A DNA stretch of 64,000 bases from contig NZ_CP155796.1 of NCBI RefSeq assembly GCF_039729195.1, positions 930,001 through 994,000 on the forward strand. Reading direction: 5' to 3'. The notes beneath the pieces are model-generated. The model saw only the letters and a program-made list of their open reading frames with translations, was not told the DNA's origin and made no database searches. The stretch is from Mycobacterium sp. DL (GTDB taxonomy: Bacteria > Actinomycetota > Actinomycetes > Mycobacteriales > Mycobacteriaceae). Within the stretch, counting starts at the first letter, position 1. Each line of letters starts with the position of its first letter. The translations under genes were made by a program, and so were the position numbers. Positions 25,919 to 33,643 of this stretch are shown one piece after another.

Positions 25919-26314
25919 ATGACCGCATCGACCACCCGCAAGCTGACCGGCGTCAAGTACGCGGCGACCATCCTCGGCGCCTTCGCCGTTCTGATGGCCG
26001 CCCCGGCCACCGCCTTCGCCGTCGACAACGAACCGACACCCAGTGGCAGCTGCACCTACACCGACCCCGACGGCTACCCGATCCCGATCGACGACGGCCA
26101 GGACGTCTTCGTCGACGGCAAGATCGTCAGCTGCCGCGGCGGCACGATCACCATCACGACGGCGCCCCTGCGCGGCACCATCTTCCAGCCACCGGCGTCC
26201 ACGAGCGGCGGAATCCTCGAGCCGGCGGAACCCAAGACCGACGGCGTCTTCCAGCCGCCGGTGGTCAACCGCGCCCCCGTCCTCGATCGCGCACCGGTTC
26301 TCGCCCAACCCTGA
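25919..26314 (+). CDS. Small secreted protein
   Basis: The 131-residue protein has an N-terminal Sec signal peptide (Lys-rich start, then AATILGAFAVLMAAPATAFA, likely cut after AFA near residue 34). The mature part has one Cys pair (GSCTYTDPDG and IVSCRGG) and a Pro-rich, low-complexity tail (IFQPPAST.., VFQPPVVNRAPVLDRAPVL). No family recognised. It ends 117 bp before the FHA-HTH gene. Confidence 0.7.
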   Translation: MTASTTRKLTGVKYAATILGAFAVLMAAPATAFAVDNEPTPSGSCTYTDPDGYPIPIDDGQDVFVDGKIVSCRGGTITITTAPLRGTIFQPPASTSGGILEPAEPKTDGVFQPPVVNRAPVLDRAPVLAQP

Positions 26315-26431
26315 CCGCCGCCCCCACCTCGGCCCGTCACCCGAACCGGTGACGGGCCGAGCCCCGCTGAACGAAGCGTTCGCAGGCCAGAACACCGTCG
26401 CTAGGCCAGAATTGCCCGATAGGAGGTTCGC

Positions 26432-27049
26432 ATGTCTTCCCACCTGGAAGTCTTCAAGCCGTCGGGGCGGGAACTCGTTTCCCTGGACGGCCAACGCGTG
26501 ACCCTCGGCAAGGCCTCGAGCAACGCCATCGCACTCGAGCACGACGACACCATCTCGCGGCTGCACGCCGTCTTCGAAAACCTCGGGGCCGCATGGTCGA
26601 TCCGCGACATGGGCAGCCGCAACGGCACGTACCTCAACGGCGAGAAGATCACCGCCGAACGCGTTCTGCACTCCGGAGACGAGGTGCGCGTCGGCAAGTC
26701 GCGGTTGATCTTCTGGATGGTCCACGACTCCGCCGAGGGCCGCCGCGACGAGCAGACCGTCGCCGCCCAGCCCGTCGAGGCCCCGCCGCGGCTAACCCCG
26801 CGCGAACTCGACGTTCTCGTGGTGCTGTGCCGGCCGCTGGTCTCCGACGATCCGTTCCCGGAGCCTGTGTCGGTCCGGGCGATGGCCCGCGAGCTCTACG
26901 TCACCGAGGCCGCCGTCAAACAGCACCTGCAGAACCTCTACGACAAGTTCGCCATCCCCACCGAGGGTGACCGGCGCGTCCGGCTTGCCAACGAGGCGCT
27001 GCGCCGCGGCGCGGTCACCCTGGCCCAACTGCGGGAGCAGGCTACGTGA
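26432..27049 (+). CDS. FHA domain protein with LuxR-like HTH
   Basis: The 205-residue protein starts at the ATG at 26432, after AGGAGG. Residues 1-85 form an FHA phosphothreonine-binding domain: GKASSNAIAL, SRLHAVFE and GSRNGTYLNG carry the conserved Arg/Ser/His/Asn. From about 120, a LuxR/GerE-like segment follows: LTPRELDVLVVLCRPL, then VSVRAMARELYVTEAAVKQHLQNLYDKF. It could read a kinase's phospho-signal and act on DNA. The kelch-receptor kinase gene converges and the two coding ends overlap by 8 bp, so that kinase is the obvious candidate partner (inference). Confidence 0.8.
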   Translation: MSSHLEVFKPSGRELVSLDGQRVTLGKASSNAIALEHDDTISRLHAVFENLGAAWSIRDMGSRNGTYLNGEKITAERVLHSGDEVRVGKSRLIFWMVHDSAEGRRDEQTVAAQPVEAPPRLTPRELDVLVVLCRPLVSDDPFPEPVSVRAMARELYVTEAAVKQHLQNLYDKFAIPTEGDRRVRLANEALRRGAVTLAQLREQAT

Positions 27050-29987
27050 AGTCCAGTGCCTCGACCGTCGCCACCGGTCCTTCGTGGGTCGGCCGGTCGG
27101 CGCCCCCGATGACGTAGACGGTGGAGCCGACCGCCGCGACCGCTTGACCGTGCACCGGTGTGTTGATCGGAGCCTGGGTGCTCCACGTGCGGTTGGCGAC
27201 GTCGTAGATCTCGACGGTGGCCAGCACCCGCGTCGGTTCCTCGCCGCCGACCACCACGATGCGGCCGTCGACGAGTGCCGCGCCGAAGCTGCCCCGTGGA
27301 GTCGGCAGGTCCGGCAACCCCTCCCAGTTCCCGGACGCGGGGTCGAACCGCTCGAAGGCTGCTGAGTTCTCGTCGGCGCTGAGCATCCGTCCGCCGACGG
27401 TGTAGACGTACACGCCGTCGGACACTGCCGCGAGATGCTCACGGGGAGTGGGGATGTCGGCTGCCTGCGTCCACGACTGGCCGTCGAACACCTCGGTCTG
27501 GGCCACGAGTTGCTTGTCGTTCTGCCCGCCGACCACCACGAGCTTGTCGTCGACCACCGCCGCAGCCCCCGCCGCCCGCGCGTGCTGCAGGCTCGGTAGC
27601 TCGACCCACGTGCCGTCGCGCAACGCGAACACCTTGTCCGACGCCTGCGTGATGGTGTCGGTGGCGCCGCCGATCACCACGACTTCGCCGCGATAGGTGG
27701 CCGCCGCCGCATGATTCAGCGGGATCGGCAGCGACGGCTGCGGCTGCCACTGATTCGTGGCGGGGTCGTAGGTCTCGACAGTCTGAAGCGTCTCGCCCTC
27801 CCGGATGCCGCCGACGAGCCAGATCTTGTCGTCGAGCACTGTCCACGCCGTCATTAGCCGAGCGGTCGGCGCATCCGGAAGCGACCGCCACTGCGCCGCG
27901 GGTTGCGGTATGCGCGGTGCGAGCTTGAGCGCCTCGGCCGACGACGTGGCCTGGCCGTCGCCGGCGCCGGTGGACCCGCCGATCGCGTACACCGTCTTTC
28001 CGACGGCCGTCACCGCGGCACCGCGGCGGGCGGTGCTCAGGTCAGGCAGATCCGTCCACGTCGCCGTCGTCAGATCGAGCGCGGTCACACTGTCGAGGGA
28101 TCGCCCCCCGGCGATACCGCCGACCGCCACCAATCGGGCGTCGGTGACGGCGGCTCCGAAGTCGCTGCGCGGCTCGGGAAGTGCCGGCATGGTCGTCCAG
28201 GTGTCGGCGCCCGGATCGTATGCCTCGACGGTCGCCAGGTCCGTGGCCCCGTTCGTGCCGCCGATCGCGTAGACCAGGTTGCCGTCCGAGGCCGCAGCCA
28301 GCAGTTGGCGCGGGGTCGGCATCGGCGCTCCCTGCGTCCACCCGCTGCCGTCGTACACCTCGGTGGTGTTCAGCACCCTGCCGTCGGCGTCCACTCCGCC
28401 GGTGACGACGATGCGGTCGCCGACCACCGCAGCCGCCGCCGCGGCGCGCGGCTGTAGCAGCGGCGGCAACTGCATCCACCGGCTGTTGACCACCCGCCAC
28501 ACCTGGTCAGTGGCAACCTGGGTGTCGGCACCCTCGGTGCGCCAGCCGCCGAGTACGACCGGGGTTTCCTGCCACGTCACCGACATCGCCCGCTGCACCG
28601 GAACGGGCAGGGGCTCGCCGCCTTTCCAGCTGTCGATCGCCGGGTCGTAGCCCTCGTGAGTGCTGCTAACGCGGTCGTCGGCACCCATACCGCCGAAGAT
28701 CCAGATGGTGCCGTCGGCCTGCGTAGCGGCCACCCCGTCGAGAGCCGTGCGGGTGTCGCTGATCGGGCGCCACCCGGGCTGTGCTTCGGCGGCCGGCTGC
28801 GCAGTGGGTGTCGCGCCGACACCGCCGTCGGTGTCCCGCGACGCCGCGACGATCGCGACGGTGCCGATCACCAGCAGCACCACGGCCGCGGCGGCACCGA
28901 GCGCGATCAGTGTCTTCTTACGGTTCCTGGGCGCGACGGGCGGCGGGGGAGGGGGGTTCCACGGGGTGTTCGACGGGCTGCGGGCGAACATGTCGGGTGG
29001 CGGCGGGGGCGGCGGCGGAGCTGGTGGCACGTTGACCGGGATCGGTGGCACGGCTGACGGGTAGGACGGCTCCGACAGCGGAAGTGCTTGGGTGCCTTCG
29101 GGTTGCTCGGCAGCAGGGGTGGGGTCGCCGATCGCCATCGAGTCCGCGGTCAACCCGTTGTGCCGCTGAGCTTCCTGCATGGCGCGGCCGAACTCGGCCG
29201 CCGAGCCGAACCGGCCGGCCGGGTCCAGCGACATCGCCTTCTCGATGGCCGAGCACACATCGGACGGGATGCCGAGGTGGCGCAGGTCCGGCACCGGCTG
29301 CGAGGTGATCCGCAGGTAGTGCGCGACGAGTTCCTCATCGGTATTGCGCTCGTGCGCGGCCTTCCCGGCGATCAATGCATAGATTGCGGCGCCGAGCGAA
29401 TAGACGTCGGCCTCGACCGTCGGCGGCTTACCGGTGAGCACCTCGGGAGCGGTGTAGGACAGTGTGCCGGTGAAGAACCCGGTCACCGTTTTGTATCCGC
29501 CGACGATGCGCGCGGTGCCGAAGTCGCTGAGCTGCGGATCGCCGTAGTCGTTGACGAGCACGTTGGCGGGTTTGATGTCGCGATGCAAAGTGCCTGTGCG
29601 GTGGGCGGTTTCGAGCGCCCCGCACAGTTTCACGCCGATGCGCAATGCGTCGGGCCACGGGATCCGGCCTTCCCGCCGCACCTGGTCGGCCAGCGATCCC
29701 TTCGCGTGATAAGGCATGACGATGAAGGGCCGGTCCCGTTCGGTCATGCCGACCTGCAGGATGTTGACGATGTTCGGGTGGCCCGACAGCCCGCCCATCG
29801 CGAAGCCCTCGCGAAGGAAACGTTCCTGGTCGTCCTGGTCGAGATTGGACGCGAGGACTTTGATGGCGACGGTGCGCCCGAGCGACTGCTGGTGGCAGCG
29901 GTAGACGACGCCGCCACCGCCCCTGCCCACTTCGACGGCATCGACGAACCCGGCGGATGCCAGCTCGATCCCGATCTCGCCCGCCAT
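27042..29987 (-). CDS. Receptor-type Ser/Thr protein kinase with 12 kelch repeats
   Basis: The 981-residue membrane kinase has its catalytic domain at residues ~15-275: GRGGGGVVYR, Lys43 in VAIKVL, HRDIKPANVLV (Asp137), DFG 155-157 and GTLSYTAPEVL with several activation-loop Thr. A Pro-rich juxtamembrane linker (290-355) leads to one TM (~359-383). The extracytoplasmic part (~405-981) holds 12 kelch-like units, each ending in a GG (IFGGMG, VLGGWR, VTGGVD, AIGGTN and so on), enough for two six-bladed propellers. M. tuberculosis PknD has an NHL propeller in the same place. The propeller is presumably the sensor; ligand unknown. Confidence 0.88.
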   Translation of the reverse strand: MAGEIGIELASAGFVDAVEVGRGGGGVVYRCHQQSLGRTVAIKVLASNLDQDDQERFLREGFAMGGLSGHPNIVNILQVGMTERDRPFIVMPYHAKGSLADQVRREGRIPWPDALRIGVKLCGALETAHRTGTLHRDIKPANVLVNDYGDPQLSDFGTARIVGGYKTVTGFFTGTLSYTAPEVLTGKPPTVEADVYSLGAAIYALIAGKAAHERNTDEELVAHYLRITSQPVPDLRHLGIPSDVCSAIEKAMSLDPAGRFGSAAEFGRAMQEAQRHNGLTADSMAIGDPTPAAEQPEGTQALPLSEPSYPSAVPPIPVNVPPAPPPPPPPPDMFARSPSNTPWNPPPPPPVAPRNRKKTLIALGAAAAVVLLVIGTVAIVAASRDTDGGVGATPTAQPAAEAQPGWRPISDTRTALDGVAATQADGTIWIFGGMGADDRVSSTHEGYDPAIDSWKGGEPLPVPVQRAMSVTWQETPVVLGGWRTEGADTQVATDQVWRVVNSRWMQLPPLLQPRAAAAAAVVGDRIVVTGGVDADGRVLNTTEVYDGSGWTQGAPMPTPRQLLAAASDGNLVYAIGGTNGATDLATVEAYDPGADTWTTMPALPEPRSDFGAAVTDARLVAVGGIAGGRSLDSVTALDLTTATWTDLPDLSTARRGAAVTAVGKTVYAIGGSTGAGDGQATSSAEALKLAPRIPQPAAQWRSLPDAPTARLMTAWTVLDDKIWLVGGIREGETLQTVETYDPATNQWQPQPSLPIPLNHAAAATYRGEVVVIGGATDTITQASDKVFALRDGTWVELPSLQHARAAGAAAVVDDKLVVVGGQNDKQLVAQTEVFDGQSWTQAADIPTPREHLAAVSDGVYVYTVGGRMLSADENSAAFERFDPASGNWEGLPDLPTPRGSFGAALVDGRIVVVGGEEPTRVLATVEIYDVANRTWSTQAPINTPVHGQAVAAVGSTVYVIGGADRPTHEGPVATVEALDFT

Positions 29988-30122
29988 CGCCTCACATCCT
30001 CCGGTGAAGTGCGAGTAGTGGGCTAAAGGTACCGCTCAGCGGCTGTGTGTGCGCAGGCTTTGACGTTGCGTGCCCGGCGTGACCGGAGCGCAGGGCACTC
30101 GCGTCACACTGGCACCGCCGCT

Positions 30123-30187
30123 CGCTGAGCCTGCGCTCAGGGCGGTCGCCAGTCGAACTTTTGCGCCCCCGGTGTGCAGTCTCAACG
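30123..30187. repeat. Palindromic intergenic repeat (copy 12)
   Basis: The left arm is CGCTGAGCCTGCGCT, the loop GCCAGTCGAACTTTT and the right arm GTGCAGTCTCAACG. It lies downstream of the TPR gene stop (30209, minus strand). It is the last copy before a 31-kb stretch without any. Confidence 0.85.
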
Positions 30188-30208
30188 ACAGGTCAGCTGG
30201 ATCAACTG

Positions 30209-30889
30209 CTAATGGCGGCGCTTCGTCGGACGGATCGGCCTGCGATCGGGCTCCAGGCCGAACATCTCTGATGCCTCCCTCCTTGCCTCAGCGCGCTCCT
30301 GTTCGTCCTTCTCGCGCAGAAACGTCATCGCTTGCTCCTGCAGCTCGTCGGCCGGTCTGCCCAGGTTGTCCAAGGCTGCCTGGCGGAGTTCGGCGAGCTC
30401 ATCGGTGAGCGGATCCTCCGCGTCGGGACCGTCTGTGCGCAGCGCCACTCGCACGCCCTCGTTCAACCAGTCCAGTGCCGTCTGATGGTCGCCGATGGCG
30501 GCGTACTCCATCCCGGCGCGGTAGTACAGCCAGACATCATCGGGCGTTTCGGTGCGCACCGCCGCCCAGATCGGTTCGGCCTCGGCGACCCGGCCCATCC
30601 GCATCAGAATCTCTGCACGCAGGCACCGCGCGTCGGGCTGCATATCCGGCTCCAGTTCGGCGACCGCATCCGCCGCGACCAGGGCATCCTCCCACCGCTT
30701 CAGAACCTGGTACTCCCTGGCCAACTCCAGACACACTCGTTCCAGGTCGGGATGCCTGTCGACCTCAGGATCGTCGAGGCGTGTCCGCACTGCAATCTCC
30801 AGTGCGGCGACGTACCTCGCCGAATCCCGCGGCCGCGCAATGGATGCCGCAAAGAGCTCTCGCTCCATCGGATCTTCCTCATCCGCCAT
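30209..30889 (-). CDS. TPR-repeat protein
   Basis: The 226-residue protein starts at the ATG at 30889 (MADEEDPMERELF), after GAGGA. Three tetratricopeptide-like helix pairs are visible: LERVCLELAREYQVLKRWEDAL, ARCLRAEILMRMGRVAEAEPIW and WLYYRAGMEYAAIGDHQTALDWL. The C-terminus is highly charged (EKDEQERAEARREASEMFG), ending RPIRPTKRRH. It probably acts as a protein-binding scaffold; partners are unknown. It is the last backbone gene before the island. Confidence 0.75.
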   Translation of the reverse strand: MADEEDPMERELFAASIARPRDSARYVAALEIAVRTRLDDPEVDRHPDLERVCLELAREYQVLKRWEDALVAADAVAELEPDMQPDARCLRAEILMRMGRVAEAEPIWAAVRTETPDDVWLYYRAGMEYAAIGDHQTALDWLNEGVRVALRTDGPDAEDPLTDELAELRQAALDNLGRPADELQEQAMTFLREKDEQERAEARREASEMFGLEPDRRPIRPTKRRH

Positions 30890-31007
30890 GCAATCGCATC
30901 CTCTGGCACTGTCATGAGACACACCGTGCTGCCTGCAGCCAAGGGGGCCCGACCGCGGCAGCCAAATTCGATCACGAAAGTTCGTTCATGCACTGTCACA
31001 CAACAGT

Positions 31008-31289
31008 TTGCGGAGATCCATTGGCCGTGTCGGTGCGTGCGGTGATAACGCCGCCATGGAATCTCTCTTCGCGCTGGTGTAGCGCAACGTCCTTGACCGA
31101 CAGCGCTGGTCCACCCGAGCCGAATTACGCCTGGCGATCGTCACCTGGATCGACCGCACCTACCACCGCCGCCGACGGCAACGCGCTCGGCAGGTTCACC
31201 CCGATAGAGTTTTGAACTGCTCCACACCCCAGTCGCAACCGCGGCCTGAACATCACACCCCGCGAGTCAACTGAACCGGGGGCAGTCCC
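31008..31289 (+). pseudogene. IS3-family transposase remnant (OrfB C-terminus and right end)
   Basis: The translation reads SIGRVGACGDNAAMESLFALV, then a TAG stop at 31078-31080, then RNVLDRQRWSTRAELRLAIV, TYHRRRRQRALGRFTPIEF. A one-base shift then gives ELLHTPVATAA and a stop at 31249. This is the C-terminal integrase core of actinobacterial IS3 OrfB with one nonsense and one frameshift change. The following CAACTGAACCGGGGGCAGTC looks like the terminal inverted repeat. The 5' part is gone. Flanks (30890-31007 and 31290-31363) hold no gene. It marks the left edge of the defence island. Confidence 0.8.
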
Positions 31290-31363
31290 GAACCGTACTG
31301 AGGATGGCTGCCACTCCGATGACGGTGACGATCCGACACGGTAAATCTGGTTCCGCCGAGAAC

Positions 31364-33628
31364 TCAACCGACATAGCCGAACCGCGACAAGCGGCGTCGA
31401 GCGATAGCGGTCTCATCTTCGCTGAACAGAGCTTGAAACTGCGGCTCGATAACGAGTGCCTCGACGGTGAGATCGAGTCGACCTCGTTCCCAGAGCTCAG
31501 CGAATCCATCGGACATCGCCGGCGAGGCGAGAAGCCGGCGCGCAGTGTCGTGAGGACCGTACTGCGACAACATATTCAGAAAGTAGCTGGCGTTGTAGCC
31601 GGCCTCCGCACGGCCGCGATCGTAAATGGCCTTCATCCGTCCCGAAAACTCGGCTTCCACGGTGCCGTCCGGAAGCTTGCTGTCGACGTCGATTTCATCG
31701 GAGATCTCCTCACCCGCGGCTGTTGCACTTTCGTTCTCGATGAAGCCCAAGAGTGCGTCAACTGAGGTGAACACCCTGTACTTCAGCTCTTCCAGTCGGG
31801 GGAGGTCGGCGTCATCTGGGTCGAGCTCGAGTACGGTGGGGTCTCCGAGCTCTTGCTGCAAGCCTTTGGGCCAGAAGGCTTCGGCTATAGCCAGGACGGC
31901 ACCCGTCTCCGGATCCGGTATTTCTGCGTCGACCTCCGGTTCGGCATACCCACGAGCGGCGAGATCGGCGATGAGCGCACGAACCTGCTCGCCGCGGGGG
32001 TCGTCGATGACTTCGTCCGCAACCTGAAGGCGTTCGAGCACAACATCGTTGTGGGGCGCGTCCGGATTGCGTAGACGTTCCAAAAATGCGTGGGCTGAGG
32101 CCGCGAGCAGCTGACGGCGTGCGGCGAGGAAGTCCGCGTAGCGTTCCACTCTCCACAGTTCAGGATCGTTGGGTATCCATTGCGACTCGAGCACACCCGG
32201 ATGTCTGGCCTCCACCTCGGGCAGATACTCGGCCGGATCGCGCATGCCTATCTTGATATTGGTGTCCTGCGTGAGGAAGCAGAAGTTCGCGAGTGCGTTG
32301 ATTTCATTGCGATCGAAGCCGTGCTTGCGCAGCAGAGCCTTCGGGAAAATGTGGTGAACCTGTAGTGAAGTGAGCTTTCCCAGGAGCTCCGCGCGCAACT
32401 CCAAGCCGCTACCGAAATCTCGGGCGCCATCGACGCGTGTCAACAGGTACAGCAGCGGGTAGAACCGCGAGCCCCGCGTGGAGCCTGAGAAGTCGTCAGA
32501 GCTGATTGCCAGACGCCCACCTCGCACGCGCTCCAGTGTGGCGATAACGGCGTCCACACCGCCACGCTCGACCGCCTCGTAATCCTGCTGCAGAAAGGTC
32601 TCCGTCGATCCGCTGAAGCGTCCCCAGAGCGCAGAGTGCACGTACCAGTAGAGAACCTTGTCGCGGTGGGCACTGTCGGTGAACCCTCCGCCGTTGAGCT
32701 CGAGGAGCCTGGTGATGACGGGGGTCGCGTACCGGCCCATGAGTACCCGATCGTGGTCGAGGCCCAGGCGCCCGGAAGCAGCGTCGAGGAAGGTCCCTAT
32801 GTGGTTGACCGATCTCCCGAGAGCCGACTCGAAGTCGACAGCAGAGACGTCGCTCAGCGACGAGAACAGCGCCCTGCCGGTCGCGACGGCAGTAGCGTTT
32901 CGGAGTAGCCAGTCCAGTGAGAACCGGAAACCGACCTTCTTCCATCGGTCTAGGTTGTCCCGCAATTCTTTTCGTGCATCGGGCCATTCGGCGCAGAGTT
33001 TGGCCAGTGCGAGGTCGCCCTTGGAAAGCTTGGTTCCGCCGGAGTTGACTTTGTTGAAGATGTCGACGACCTCGTCAACCGTCTTACTCGCTCCGGTGAT
33101 TTTCTCAGAATTGAAGTCCCGGTTGGCGATCTGGGTGATCCGATTCAACCTGTCGATATAGACGTCGAGGGTGTCATCGTCGACGTCCGGAAAAGCGCGC
33201 AGGTACTTCGTCGGTCCCTTGCTGAAGAGCTCCGTGACATTCACCCAAGTGGGATCACCGGCCATCTTGGTCGGTGCGTAGAACTCGAAGGATTCGGTCT
33301 CCACATTGAAATGGAGCCCGGTGAAAGAGGTCTTGTCTCCTTCGAAGAAGGGGGGAGGCGTGCCGCGAATGACGCCATAGAGTGATGTGACACGTTGCTG
33401 CCCGTCGAGCAGTAGTTGTCTGTTACCGCTGGCTGCCGCGGCGCCGCGCACCGTGATGTCGTCAGAGGTGGTCTCCCACACCAGCAAACCGCCGACCGGA
33501 TACGCACGGTAGAGCGAACGCATGAGTCCGCGTACTTGGTCGCGATTCCAGACATACCCGCGCTGAAATTCCGGGAGAAGAACGACGCCGGAATCGATTT
33601 CATCCAACAAGGTCGACAGGCGGGTCAT
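31364..33628 (-). CDS. GmrSD-like type IV restriction protein (DUF262-DUF1524)
   Basis: The 754-residue single-chain protein starts at the ATG at 33628. The N-terminal DUF262 domain has LPEFQRGYVWNRDQVRGL and LLLDGQQRVTSLYG (DGQQR 75-79), the nucleotide-hydrolysing ParB-like core. Near 424-460, LQVHHIFPKALLRKHGF followed by N-x-LANFCFLT is the DUF1524 His-Me nuclease motif. GmrSD enzymes cut modified (for example glucosylated) phage DNA. About 270 residues beyond the nuclease motif (from residue ~480) are not part of the known core and are acidic. It lies 15 bp after the RelE-helicase gene on the same strand, so the two are probably one operon. Confidence 0.82.
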   Translation of the reverse strand: MTRLSTLLDEIDSGVVLLPEFQRGYVWNRDQVRGLMRSLYRAYPVGGLLVWETTSDDITVRGAAAASGNRQLLLDGQQRVTSLYGVIRGTPPPFFEGDKTSFTGLHFNVETESFEFYAPTKMAGDPTWVNVTELFSKGPTKYLRAFPDVDDDTLDVYIDRLNRITQIANRDFNSEKITGASKTVDEVVDIFNKVNSGGTKLSKGDLALAKLCAEWPDARKELRDNLDRWKKVGFRFSLDWLLRNATAVATGRALFSSLSDVSAVDFESALGRSVNHIGTFLDAASGRLGLDHDRVLMGRYATPVITRLLELNGGGFTDSAHRDKVLYWYVHSALWGRFSGSTETFLQQDYEAVERGGVDAVIATLERVRGGRLAISSDDFSGSTRGSRFYPLLYLLTRVDGARDFGSGLELRAELLGKLTSLQVHHIFPKALLRKHGFDRNEINALANFCFLTQDTNIKIGMRDPAEYLPEVEARHPGVLESQWIPNDPELWRVERYADFLAARRQLLAASAHAFLERLRNPDAPHNDVVLERLQVADEVIDDPRGEQVRALIADLAARGYAEPEVDAEIPDPETGAVLAIAEAFWPKGLQQELGDPTVLELDPDDADLPRLEELKYRVFTSVDALLGFIENESATAAGEEISDEIDVDSKLPDGTVEAEFSGRMKAIYDRGRAEAGYNASYFLNMLSQYGPHDTARRLLASPAMSDGFAELWERGRLDLTVEALVIEPQFQALFSEDETAIARRRLSRFGYVG

Positions 33629-33643
33629 GCAAGCGTCTCCAGT

